Source: a virus
IMG/VR virus record: IMGVR_UViG_3300013285_000086
Coordinates: 1-22,424 of that record
Length of the DNA: 22,424 bases
Strand: one strand, 5' to 3'
The stretch's first letter is position 1. Every line of letters starts with the position of its first letter. Made by a program: the position numbers and the translations under genes. This document shows positions 1 through 8,600 of the stretch, piece after piece. Under the pieces are notes generated by a model. The model made no database searches, was not told the DNA's origin, and was given only the letters and a program-made list of their open reading frames with translations.

Positions 1-43
1 ACAACATGTCCTTGTTGTTTAGGTAATTTACTTTTGCTGTCAT
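1..43 (-). CDS. N-terminal fragment of a divergent minus-strand gene
   Basis: Read on the minus strand from 43, the sequence opens with ATG and encodes MTAKVNYLNNKDML before running off the left edge, so only 14 codons are visible. A purine-rich AGAGGA lies at 59-54, ten bases upstream of the ATG, and a second AAGG abuts the ATG. A well-formed sigma70-type promoter lies just further upstream (68-96). The residues look protein-like (mixed polar and hydrophobic, no stop) and the opening feels similar to short conserved hypothetical proteins of T4-like aquatic phages, but I cannot name a family. The function is unknown. The call rests mainly on the promoter, ribosome site and open frame lining up. 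Confidence 0.5.
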   Translation of the reverse strand, partial: MTAKVNYLNNKDML

Positions 44-67
44 CCTTGAAGAGTCCTCTAATAAGTT

Positions 68-96
68 ATTATAAACTACGCACATTAAAAAGTCAA
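68..96 (-). promoter_or_regulatory. Sigma70-type (early-like) promoter, leftward
   Basis: On the minus strand there is TTGACT at 96-91, a 17-bp spacer, and a perfect TATAAT at 73-68. This is 11 of 12 matches to the bacterial sigma70 consensus at optimal spacing. The predicted start near position 61 would give a short leader carrying the AGAGGA ribosome site before the ATG at 43. In T4-like phages this type of promoter is used by unmodified host RNA polymerase for early genes. The leftward gene may therefore be early, in contrast to the late baseplate genes on the other strand. It has not been tested experimentally. Confidence 0.7.
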
Positions 97-104
97 CTAA
101 ATAC
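71..104 (+). promoter_or_regulatory. Putative late promoter upstream of the gp48-like gene
   Basis: ATAAACTACGCACAT occupies 71-85. After a 12-base spacer comes TAAATAC at 98-104, within ACTAAATA at 96-103, one mismatch from the NATAAATA late box of T4-like phages. The same 15-base element (14 of 15 identical) and the same spacing recur at 5585-5618 before gp6. T4 late promoters normally consist of the TATAAATA box alone, so the upstream element is an extra. It overlaps the leftward sigma70 promoter completely. The ribosome site AGGA (116-119) lies downstream, eight bases before the ATG at 128. Confidence 0.6.
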
Positions 105-127
105 TATACCAAAATAGGAATAATATC

Positions 128-1126
128 ATGGGATTACTAGACACATTAAATGCCTCATCGAATCTGCTAGGAGCAGGATCCAGTGCTATTAATACAGCTA
201 AAAACATGTCTAGTGCCATCAGCACAGCATATTCCAGCGAAGGCGGCGGTGTCGCAGCCGCAATGCGAGCAATCAACTTGCCCGCCGCTGGAGAAGCAGT
301 GGGCGACATATTGAGTGCAGTTGCTACATTTGGCGGTGATGCCAATGCCAACGACTGGCGTGCCAGATTAAGTTTGGCCAACTGGACCAGTTTCAAAAGT
401 AGTCCTGTTTTGAAGCCTTTAAAAGATGCTGGCGGTTTAATTCTACCATATACTCCTAAAATTACAATTGCCAGTAATGCAGATTATCAGGCAATTGATA
501 CTGTACATACAAATTACAAATTTCAAGCATTTAAAAATAGTGATCCAGGAACTATACAGATTGAAGGATCCATGTATGTTGAAGATGCTACCCAAGGTCT
601 TTACTGGATTGCCATGGTGCATTATTTAAGAAGTCTTACCAAAATGTTTGCTGGAAATGATTCCAAGGCTGGTAATCCACCTCCGATTATTTTCTTTAAT
701 GCTTATGGAAATTATGTGTTTAAAAATATTCCAGTGGTAGTAACTAAAATGAGTATTACTTTGCCTAGCGATGTGGATTACATTGGATGTAATGTGGTTG
801 GCAGTGCCGCCGGAGAAATACAAGGCATTGCAGATAGTATTGGCGGCCTTGCCAGTACGGGTGCCGGTTTGTTAGGCGCCGACAGCGCACTAGGCGGAAT
901 ACTGGGCGGTGTCAGCAGTATTGCTGGTGGTGTGGGCCAAGTGGCAGGATTGTTAGGTTCGTTTGGTATCGGTGGTACAACCAGCGGCGGAGTTGCACAC
1001 GTGCCTACCAAGAGTTCTTATAATATAACATTGCACCCTATATATAGTAGAAACAGTGCTCGTAACTTTAGTCTTGATAGATTTGTTACCGGTGGGTATC
1101 TTAACAACAGTTTTGGATATATTTAA
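128..1126 (+). CDS. 48: gp48-like baseplate tail tube cap protein
   Basis: This 332-residue protein matches what I recall of T4-like cyanophage gp48 (T4 gp48 is 364 residues), which caps the baseplate and nucleates tail tube assembly. Landmarks are DWRARLSL at residues 76-83, the ILPYTPKI and YKFQAF stretches, GSMYVEDATQGLYWIAMVHY followed by LRSLTKMF, then the PPPIIFFNAYGNY, KMSITLPSDVDYIG and final SRNSARNFSLDRFVTGG segments. Two glycine/alanine/serine-rich segments interrupt it: roughly residues 1-75 and a very glycine-rich stretch at about 225-290. The start is supported by AGGA eight bases upstream and a candidate late promoter at 71-104. It is the first gene of the run, two bases before the next. 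gp54, a related protein, is the main alternative. No separate gp54 is seen here. Confidence 0.8.
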   Translation: MGLLDTLNASSNLLGAGSSAINTAKNMSSAISTAYSSEGGGVAAAMRAINLPAAGEAVGDILSAVATFGGDANANDWRARLSLANWTSFKSSPVLKPLKDAGGLILPYTPKITIASNADYQAIDTVHTNYKFQAFKNSDPGTIQIEGSMYVEDATQGLYWIAMVHYLRSLTKMFAGNDSKAGNPPPIIFFNAYGNYVFKNIPVVVTKMSITLPSDVDYIGCNVVGSAAGEIQGIADSIGGLASTGAGLLGADSALGGILGGVSSIAGGVGQVAGLLGSFGIGGTTSGGVAHVPTKSSYNITLHPIYSRNSARNFSLDRFVTGGYLNNSFGYI

Positions 1127-1128
1127 TT

Positions 1129-1431
1129 ATGAAAGTTAATTACTCTAATACAAGTCCTTGGTATACCACAAGAATAAAAAAGAATTATCTTGGTATCTTA
1201 TCTATTAGACCAGTAAGTGCTGATGTGGACGATTTTCTTTATACGATAGAACCACAATACACATATCGTCCTGATTTGTTAGCATACGACTTGTATGGAG
1301 AACAGAATCTGTGGTGGGTTTTTATGCAACGAAATTTGGATGTTATTCAAGACCCCATATTGGATTTCGTTCCCGGAACGCAAATATACATACCCAAAGG
1401 TAGCAGTTTAAAAATTGTGTTAGGATTATAA
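1129..1431 (+). CDS. 53: gp53-like baseplate wedge protein
   Basis: A 100-residue protein, about half the length of T4 gp53 (196 residues) and similar to the short gp53-like proteins I recall from aquatic T4-like phages. The core is YTYRPDLLAYDLYG (about residues 44-57), then LWWVFMQRN (61-69), DPILDF and a GTQIYIP ending. This pattern is typical of the LysM-like fold of these wedge proteins, where a folded repeat meets the local structure rather than binding peptidoglycan. In T4, gp53 joins neighbouring wedges around the hub. The gene begins two bases after the gp48-like stop with only a weak GGA site, so it is probably translationally coupled. It ends one base before the hub gene start. Confidence 0.75.
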   Translation: MKVNYSNTSPWYTTRIKKNYLGILSIRPVSADVDDFLYTIEPQYTYRPDLLAYDLYGEQNLWWVFMQRNLDVIQDPILDFVPGTQIYIPKGSSLKIVLGL

Positions 1432-1432
1432 A

Positions 1433-3676
1433 ATGAGTTTAGATGGATTACCCGGCATAATTGATTCGGCCACACAGACCATTGGTAGTGTTTCCAAAGC
1501 CGCAAATGCAGTTGTGTCATCAAGTTCTATCAGCGGACTTACTTCGGCGTTTAGCAGTATATCTGGAGCATTGAGCGGTATTGGAAATTTTCTCAAAGGT
1601 CTTGCCGCTGGCCAACAACTGCCTCTTAAGAATCCTTTGTTTGATTATGCCAGTTATACCTATGTACTAGGTATAGGCATACTTACAGAAGAAGATTTAA
1701 ATTATCCGGACAAAACATACAAGGCCGGTAAACGTATTCCATTAATTTGTAAAGATGCCAATACCGATCCTAGCAACAGAGTAAACACTGTATACGGAAA
1801 GTTTGATTTTTTTATTAATAATCTTGTGCTGAACAGTGTTATTGGATTTGAGCAAGGTTGCAACAATACCAATGTGATGAATTTTAGTTTTGATGTGATT
1901 GAGCCATATAGTATGGGGTTGTTCATGTTGTCTTTGCAACAAGGTGCTCAGGCAAACGGCTGGGACAATTGGCGTGAGTGCCCGTTTATATTGACCATTG
2001 ATTTTCGTGGAAATACTGAAACTGGTTTAATAAAAAATATTCCAAATACCTCTAGACAAATTCCTTTCAGTTTTGTAGACTTGCAAATGACAGCAAGCGA
2101 AAAAGGCAGTGTATACAAATGTACAGCCATGCCTTGGAATCAGATAGCATTAACAGATGATGTTGCCAATACTAAAAGCGATAGTTCAGCGGTAGGAGCC
2201 ACTGTACAAGAAATTTTACAATCTGGTGAAAACAGTTTACAAGCAGTTCTTAATCAGCGCATGAGAGAAATGGAGAAACAAGGGATTGTAAAAAAAGCTG
2301 ACGAGTATTTGATACTATTTCCAGAAGATGTTGCAAGTAGCGCAGACGGAAGTCAAAGTGCAGACAACACAGAAGATACCAGTGCGGCCACGGAAGCAAT
2401 TACTGACACTCCCAATGCTGCCAGTTTGTATAGTGTACTGGGTGTATCTCGCAGTAAAACCAATCAAACACTGGTACAAGATGCAGGCAATTGCAATGCT
2501 ATAGGCAAAGCCAGTTTGGGATTTGACGAAAAACGCAAAGGTGATCCGTCATTTGGCAAGGATCAAGACATATACGATTCGAAGACTGGTGTGTTCAATC
2601 CCGGCAAATTTGTAGTTGATGGCAAAAGCACCGAAATGCGATTTAGCCAAGATACCAGTATTCCGGCAGCAATTAACCAAGTTATACTTCAAAGTAATTT
2701 TGTAAACACAACTCTTGATAGTAGTAAAATATCTGCATCTGGTTTTAGAGAATGGTATCGCATTAGCCATAAAGTTTATACCATAGGTGATACACAACTC
2801 AATACTGGATTAAAACCTAGATTGATTGTGTATCAAGTGGTGCCGTACAAAGCTCATGCTAGTAGATTGTTGCCTCCAGGAGTCAAAGGCCCTGGATTTA
2901 GTTCATTGGAAAATGAAGCTGTTAAAAAATATGAATATATCTACACAGGACATAATGTAGATATCATAAGATTTGATATTAAATTTGTAAACGGATTTGT
3001 GTATATCATGGGTGCAGACGGCTTGACAAAAACTCAAGACAAGGTCACGGCCAACCAAACAGGCGCACAAGAGCCAGACAAAACAGCAAATATTAAATTC
3101 ATGCCAGACGGTAAACCAATTTCAAAAGAAGGTGGCATAACGCCTACAATTTTAAAATGGGTAAACACACTGACCGGACAGGATCGCGGCGGCGGCGGCG
3201 GACAAGAGGGCGAAGCGCAACGTGCAGCCAAATTGTTCAATCAAGCTATTAATAATCCATTCGATATGTATAACTTGGATATGACAATCATTGGAGATCC
3301 GTATTATATTGCACAAAGTGGTACCGGTAATTTTACTAGCGAACAAGCCACTAGTAATTTAAATACTGACGGTAGTGTAAATTATGAAAGTGGAGAAGTT
3401 GATATTTTAGTTAAATTTAGGACTCCTATAGATATCAATCAAAGTACAGGATTATATAACTTTGGTGGAACCAGCAAGACTGCTCCGGTCACACAGTTCA
3501 GCGGACTGTATTGTGTGCAGACTATTACCAGCATATTTGTGGACGGAAAATTTACACAAACACTAACGGGTTTTCGCAGACCCACCCAAGAATTTGAAGA
3601 AGAACCAACGGCAGCAGATTTGCCGTCGACTACTAGAACAGTAGTTGAAGAACCTACCATATATACAGATGAATAA
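1433..3676 (+). CDS. Probable baseplate hub protein (gp27 position)
   Basis: A 747-residue protein with no motif I can assign firmly. Its place between gp53 and the gp5-like spike, and its size, suggest the hub role filled by gp27 in T4 (391 residues) or by gpD-like hubs. After a serine/glycine-rich start (1-60), residues 75-245 look like a beta-rich tube/hub domain, with FDFFINNLVLNSVIGFEQG, FSFDVIEPYS, CPFILTIDFRG and a VYKCTAMPWN stretch. Residues 255-290 look helical. An acidic Ser/Asp/Glu linker covers about 300-330. A further domain (about 425-540) contains the FREWYRIS and YIYTGHNVDIIRFDI stretches. R585 is followed by five glycines (586-590), then a last beta-rich domain ends FTQTLTGFRRPTQEFEEEP. 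The start has AGGA at 1422-1425, seven bases upstream. The role is inferred from context. Confidence 0.6.
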   Translation: MSLDGLPGIIDSATQTIGSVSKAANAVVSSSSISGLTSAFSSISGALSGIGNFLKGLAAGQQLPLKNPLFDYASYTYVLGIGILTEEDLNYPDKTYKAGKRIPLICKDANTDPSNRVNTVYGKFDFFINNLVLNSVIGFEQGCNNTNVMNFSFDVIEPYSMGLFMLSLQQGAQANGWDNWRECPFILTIDFRGNTETGLIKNIPNTSRQIPFSFVDLQMTASEKGSVYKCTAMPWNQIALTDDVANTKSDSSAVGATVQEILQSGENSLQAVLNQRMREMEKQGIVKKADEYLILFPEDVASSADGSQSADNTEDTSAATEAITDTPNAASLYSVLGVSRSKTNQTLVQDAGNCNAIGKASLGFDEKRKGDPSFGKDQDIYDSKTGVFNPGKFVVDGKSTEMRFSQDTSIPAAINQVILQSNFVNTTLDSSKISASGFREWYRISHKVYTIGDTQLNTGLKPRLIVYQVVPYKAHASRLLPPGVKGPGFSSLENEAVKKYEYIYTGHNVDIIRFDIKFVNGFVYIMGADGLTKTQDKVTANQTGAQEPDKTANIKFMPDGKPISKEGGITPTILKWVNTLTGQDRGGGGGQEGEAQRAAKLFNQAINNPFDMYNLDMTIIGDPYYIAQSGTGNFTSEQATSNLNTDGSVNYESGEVDILVKFRTPIDINQSTGLYNFGGTSKTAPVTQFSGLYCVQTITSIFVDGKFTQTLTGFRRPTQEFEEEPTAADLPSTTRTVVEEPTIYTDE
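3188..3202 (+). repeat. GGC triplet run encoding a pentaglycine linker
   Basis: Four GGC codons and one GGA in a row encode Gly586-Gly590 of the hub protein, between basic and acidic residues (DR before, QEGEAQR after). It separates the middle and C-terminal domains. A pure GGC run is conspicuous in otherwise AT-rich DNA and could change length by strand slippage without breaking the frame. Confidence 0.85.
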
Positions 3677-3687
3677 CTGAGAACACA

Positions 3688-5154
3688 ATGTCAAACGATC
3701 AAACAAAAATCAGTGCCCAAGGATCGGAACCACGTCCAGGGCCTTTCTTAGCCCGTGTAATCAGTCACCTGGATAGCACCTCTATGGGTATGCTACAAGT
3801 TGAACTTTTAAGACCAACTGGTAACACTGGAGATTCTGGACAATTACATCAAGTAAAATACATGAGTCCATTTTATGGAGTTACCAGCGCAGATTTTGTT
3901 AGAGAAGATCCCAATAACTATAATAACACTCAAAAAAGTTATGGCTTCTGGGCAGTTCCCCCTGACGTAGGAACCACTGTTGTTGTAATTTTTATCGATG
4001 GCGATCCCAAGCGTGGTTTCTGGATGGGGTGTGTTCAAGACGAAAACATGAACTTTATGGTTCCTGGCATTGCCGCTACCAGTAATGTGGTTGATGAAAC
4101 AGATAGAATGCCTGTAGCTGAATATAACAAACAAATAAATTCAGTACAAGCCACTGGTGCCACTAAAAATAAAAAACCTCGACATCCGTTAGCAGATGCA
4201 TTACAATCTCAGGGATTATTAAAAGATGATATTCGCGGACTCACAACTAGCAGTGCCCGTAGAGATATACCCAGCATGGTGTTTGGTTGGAGTACTCCGG
4301 GCCCAGTCGATAAACGCCCGGGAAGTCCAAGAGGCCCAATCGGAAAAGCAGATTATAAAATTCCAAATGCATTTGTGGGACGATTGGGCGGCAGTACTTT
4401 TGTTATGGACGACGGTGATGATAAATTTCTTCGAAAAAAATCAGCGAAAGAAGGCGCTCCGGTATATGCCAGCGTATTGCAAAATGAAACAGACGGCGAT
4501 GTAACTATTCCACATAATGAACTTATTCGTTTAAGAACAAGGACTGGCCATCAGATATTATTACATACCAGCGAAGATTTGATTTATATTACAAACAGCC
4601 GAGGAACCGCGTGGATAGAATTAACCAGTAATGGTAAAATTGATATCTATGCTAAAGATAGTATTAGTGTTCACACGGAAAATGATTTAAATTTTACTGC
4701 CGATAGAGATATTAATTTCACAGCTGGCCGCGCTGCCGGTAATGGCCTTCCTGCAAGTGTAGGCAACATTAATTTTAACTCTTCAGGATTGACAAACTTA
4801 ACATCAACTGGAAACTTTAACATTAATTCAGGAGCTGCCACAAATATAACAGCGACCGGAGCAAGCAATATCAACGCTGCCACACATACTGAAACTGCTG
4901 GCAAAATTAATATGAACGGGCCAGCAGCCACGAAAGCAGTCAAAGCACCAAAAGCAGTTCGTGTACCGCAGACGGAACCGTGGAAAGGTCACGAAAACTT
5001 GGATCCAACATTGTTTACTCCAGCTAAAACAAAAGCGGTAGTACCAGCAGTTGGCGCCAACCCAGTTGCTCCGGTAGAACCAACACCTACGGCATTTGGT
5101 ATGTATTCAACAACTACAGATACTTTTAATAAAGTACAGGGATCGGAACAATGA
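3688..5154 (+). CDS. 5: gp5-like central spike protein without lysozyme domain
   Basis: A 488-residue spike. Residues 18-125 resemble the gp5/VgrG OB-fold domain (FLARV, then FWAVPPDVGT, VVVIFIDGDPKRGFWMGC). Residues 196-250 carry SMVFGWSTPGPVDKRPG and RLGGSTFVMDDGDD, which I recall as conserved in T4-like cyanophage gp5. Residues 280-412 are the C-terminal beta-helix: RTRTGHQILLH, SRGTAWIELTSNGKIDIYAK, then short strand repeats (DLNFTA, DINFTA, NINFNS, NFNINS). The tail (413-488) is Pro/Ala/Lys-rich with PWKGHENLDP. T4 gp5 (575 residues) has a lysozyme domain between OB fold and helix. Here that space (about 130-195) is short, charged and low in complexity, with no lysozyme-like pattern. The protein would trimerise on the hub and pierce the outer membrane. 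The ribosome site is weak (GAGA, five bases upstream). The stop overlaps the gp25 start (ATGA). Confidence 0.85.
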   Translation: MSNDQTKISAQGSEPRPGPFLARVISHLDSTSMGMLQVELLRPTGNTGDSGQLHQVKYMSPFYGVTSADFVREDPNNYNNTQKSYGFWAVPPDVGTTVVVIFIDGDPKRGFWMGCVQDENMNFMVPGIAATSNVVDETDRMPVAEYNKQINSVQATGATKNKKPRHPLADALQSQGLLKDDIRGLTTSSARRDIPSMVFGWSTPGPVDKRPGSPRGPIGKADYKIPNAFVGRLGGSTFVMDDGDDKFLRKKSAKEGAPVYASVLQNETDGDVTIPHNELIRLRTRTGHQILLHTSEDLIYITNSRGTAWIELTSNGKIDIYAKDSISVHTENDLNFTADRDINFTAGRAAGNGLPASVGNINFNSSGLTNLTSTGNFNINSGAATNITATGASNINAATHTETAGKINMNGPAATKAVKAPKAVRVPQTEPWKGHENLDPTLFTPAKTKAVVPAVGANPVAPVEPTPTAFGMYSTTTDTFNKVQGSEQ

Positions 5155-5588
5155 GCACAAATTTATACGATAAAATAACATTACCAGCTCGCCCTAATCC
5201 GTCGATTGCCGGACCACAAATGTACAAGGGATTTAGTACAATTAATTCTAATACTCAGAACTTTATTCTTTATGACTTTGAATTAATCAAACAAGATTTG
5301 CTCAATCACTTTAACATACGGCAAGGCGAACGCTTGATGCAACCTAATTTTGGATGTATTATTTGGGACTTGATTTTTGAACCGTTAACTGATCAGGTTA
5401 AAGACCTTATACTACAGAACGTCAATCAGATTTTAAACTATGATCCTAGGATACAAGCTGGTAACGTGCTTGTAACACCCTATGATACTGGTTTACAAAT
5501 ACACTGCACATTAACTTATTTGCCCTACAACATTAGTCAAGATCTACAACTCAAGTTTGATCAAGCCAACGGCTTGATCACACGATAA
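5151..5588 (+). CDS. 25: gp25-like baseplate wedge protein
   Basis: A 145-residue protein (T4 gp25 is 132) of the gp25/TssE family, a fold named after lysozyme similarity but structural in function. It binds the wedge core and, in T4 and type VI secretion, helps initiate the sheath. The signature is GERLMQPNFG at residues 59-68, followed by IIWDLIFEP (70-79), which fits the family pattern GER-x3-P-x-FG. Upstream, YDFELIKQDLLNHFN forms the expected helix, and the C-terminus is a beta hairpin region. The ATG overlaps the spike stop by four bases, with AGGGA at 5138-5142, so translation is probably coupled. The last codons form a perfect hairpin (5558-5580). Confidence 0.88.
   Translation: MSTNLYDKITLPARPNPSIAGPQMYKGFSTINSNTQNFILYDFELIKQDLLNHFNIRQGERLMQPNFGCIIWDLIFEPLTDQVKDLILQNVNQILNYDPRIQAGNVLVTPYDTGLQIHCTLTYLPYNISQDLQLKFDQANGLITR
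5558..5580 (+). other. Perfect 10-bp inverted repeat at the end of gp25
   Basis: TGATCAAGCC at 5558-5567, loop AAC, then the exact reverse complement GGCTTGATCA at 5571-5580. In RNA this is a stable stem with a three-base loop. It lies inside the gp25 coding sequence, six bases before its stop codon. No uridine run follows directly: the nearest, TTTTT, is at 5601-5605, 20 bases later. A canonical intrinsic terminator is therefore unlikely. It could be a weak terminator or a 3' end stabiliser separating the upstream unit from the gp6 promoter. Confidence 0.75.
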
Positions 5589-5618
5589 ACTGCGCACATA
5601 TTTTTATCTAATAAATAC
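5585..5618 (+). promoter_or_regulatory. Putative late promoter upstream of the gp6-like gene
   Basis: ATAAACTGCGCACAT at 5585-5599 overlaps the gp25 stop. Twelve bases later comes TAAATAC at 5612-5618, within AATAAATA at 5610-5617, a full match to the NATAAATA late box of T4-like phages. The upstream element and its spacing duplicate those before gp48 at 71-104. Transcription would start near 5623 and give a leader of about a dozen bases with AGGA at 5626-5629, six bases before the gp6 ATG at 5636. This makes gp6 and the giant gene a separate late unit. Confidence 0.7.
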
Positions 5619-5635
5619 ACTTATTAGGACACATT

Positions 5636-8600
5636 ATGAGCTCAACGGATAGACAAAATAACCTGTTAGTTTCAGAAGACTGGCAGAAAATTTATCAATC
5701 ATTCAAGAACGCCGACTTCCAAAGCTACGACTTTGAAAATCTACGCCGTACCATGATTGACTATATCCGTACAAATTTTCCTGAAGATTTCAACGATTAC
5801 ATTGAGTCTAGCGAATACCTTGCCCTGATCGACCTTATTGCGTTCGTGGGTCAAAGCATAGCTTTCCGTGTGGATTTGAACGCTCGTGAAAACTTTTTAG
5901 AACTGGCAGAACGCCGAGACAGCATATTGCGTTTAAGCCGAATGATTGGGTACAACGCCAGCAGAAATGTACCAGCCAAGGGCTTGTTAAAATTTAGTAC
6001 TATACAAACTACAGAAAATGTGTTGGACAGTAATGGCATCAATTTGGCTGGACAAGTTATTACTTGGAATGATCCAAGTAATTCCAGTTGGTACGATCAA
6101 TTTATTAAAATACTGAATGCATCTCTGCCAACTACACAACAATTTGGCAATCCGGTTGACCAAGCCAGTATCTATAATATTTCTACAAGTCAGTATAGAT
6201 TCAATGCTAGAAACACGGATATTCCTGTTTATACTTTTACCAAATCGGTCGCTGGCCGAAGCATGAATTTTGAAATTACCAGTACAACATTTGCTAATAA
6301 AAATGTAATATACGAAGAAGCCCCTAAGGTAGGAAATCATCTGGCATTTATTTACAAAGACGATGGCTACGGCGCCGGCAGTACCAACACCGGTTTCTTT
6401 TTAAATTTTACACAAGGCAATCTAAACCAAGGCGCATTTAGTGTTACTCAACCCAGTAGCAATCAAACTATTGATATTAATACACAAAATATCAATAATA
6501 GTGATGTGTGGCTATACAGTTTAAATCAAAGTACCGGGTTGGAAGATACACTATGGACACAAGTTCCTGCGCTGACTGGCAACAATATTATCTATAACAG
6601 TTTAAGTAAAAATATCAAAACTATCTATAGTGTAATTACTCGTGCAGGAGATGCAATTAGTCTAGGATTTTCTGACGGCACATTTGGAGATTTACCGTTA
6701 GGTAATTTTAGAAGTTACTATAGAATCAGCAACGGTTTATCATATTCAATAAGCCCTAGCGATATCTTAAATGTGGCAATCAGTGTTCCTTACACAAGTA
6801 GCAAAGGGCAAGCTGAAACATTAACAGTGACATTGAGTTTGGTAAACAATGTGTCAAATGCCAGCGGCACTGAGACCAATGCAAATATCAAAGCAAATGC
6901 TCCGCAGACATATTACACACAAAATCGTATGATAACCGGCGAAGATTATAGTATTAGTCCGTTGAGTATTACACAAAAAGTTGCTAAAGTAAAAAGTATC
7001 AACAGAACAAGTAGCGGCATTAGTCGTTATTTTGATCTGACAGATCCAACCGGAAAATATAGTAGCACTAATTTATTTGCAGATGATGGCGTTGTCTATC
7101 AAGATTTATATACCTCTAGCATAAATTTTTCTTACATGACTAAGACTGATGTAGAAGGTGTTGTCTATAATACAATTTTTCCTATATTGAACGATCCCAA
7201 CCTACGTAACTTCTATTATGCAAACTATATCAATTATATTTCTGAAAGTTTAGCAATCCAGTGGGTTAACGTAACCACTGACAGCAACAGCAGTACTGGT
7301 TATGTTGGGGACTCCAGCTTAATTCCTAAGAAATTGTCCAGTTATACCAGTACCGACTTAAAATATTTTACTAGCGGTGCTTTGGTTAAATTTCTTGCAC
7401 CAGCAGGTCGATATTTTGACACCACCCATCAAAATGCATTAATGACGCTCCCAGAGTCTGGCATATTACCTTTTGGCGGTGTTGATTACTTGTGGGCGCA
7501 AGTTGCTACTGTTGTCGGTGACGGCCTTGGCGACGGAGAAAACAATTCGGGAAAGACAACTATTAATGGCGGACTATTCGGAGTAGTAACATTAAACGAA
7601 ACAATTCCAACCAGAGCAATTATCAGCCAAATAATCCCGCAGTTTAGTTCAACAATTGGATCAACTGTGATCACTACTATGATTGATTTGATTTTTAATA
7701 ATAAACCTTTTGGTTTACGTTATGATGCTGGAACACAAAGTTGGCAAATTATTTTTGAAACCAATTTAAACACCACTAGCAGTTTTAGTTTGGGTTACCA
7801 AGGCGATACAACCAACACACAACAAGATTCCAGCTGGTTATTGTTGTTTACTACCAATAACGAATATTATACTGTGAACGCACGACTATTGCGCTACATA
7901 TTTGAAAGCGACAAGGCTGTATCGTTTTACTTTGATACATCATTAAAAGTTTTTGATACTGTTTCTAGTACAACTATATTAGACAGTTTAAAGATATTAA
8001 GTATTAATCCTCGTCCTGATAACACTATACCATTCACCACCGATCTCAACTGGCAAATTATCAGTGCATACACTGGGCAGGACGGCTATGTTGACCCTAG
8101 TAAAATTGTTGTTGCATTCGCAGACACCTTGAACAATGGAATTGTCGATAATCCTCAATTGTTTTTAGATATTGTAGCCCCTAATACAAGTCCGTTGACC
8201 AAATATATTGTACAACAAAAATATTTAATTAGTCAGGGCCAGGAAGATTATCGATATGTAAGTAATGCAACCGGACTTGTAAAAATTCTCACAACACAGG
8301 GATCGGTTGGTAGTTTGAATCAATACACCGACGGACAATATTTTTATTTTGTAGACAAAGCAGTTGTTAAAAAATATGATGCTGCCACCAGTACGCTGAA
8401 TGCCAGTTTAGATTATAAAGTTTATGTTGGAAGAGATAAATTAAAATTTCAGTATACACACAACGCAGATTACAATAGCCGCATTGATCCAGGTGCTAGT
8501 AATATTATTGATGTGTATGTATTAACAGTTGATTATGATACACAATTTAGACAGTGGTTGTCAGGCGCAAATGTTAAAGAACCGATGCCTCCAAGCAGTA

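Noticed and set aside
97-396. Minus-strand open frame of 99 codons over the gp48 start
   Set aside because: It is antisense to the well-supported gp48-like N-terminus. Its high alanine/proline content is what the complement of Gly/Ala-rich codons gives.
128-1126. Membrane or holin-like role for the first gene, because of its hydrophobic glycine-rich stretches
   Set aside because: The Gly/Ala/Ser runs are too polar and turn-rich for membrane spans, and the surrounding sequence matches gp48.
3188-3202. GGC run as a sequencing error or frameshift point
   Set aside because: The frame continues for about 160 well-formed residues on either side, and the run encodes a sensible glycine linker.
4226-4504. 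Plus-strand open frame of 92 codons in another frame of the spike gene
   Set aside because: It overlaps the conserved GWSTPGPVDKRPG and RLGGSTFVMDDGDD region of gp5. Its product is low-quality sequence with no start signal.
5558-5605. Canonical intrinsic terminator after gp25
   Set aside because: The stem is perfect but the T run is 20 bases away from it and forms part of the spacer of the next promoter, so I list it only as an inverted repeat.
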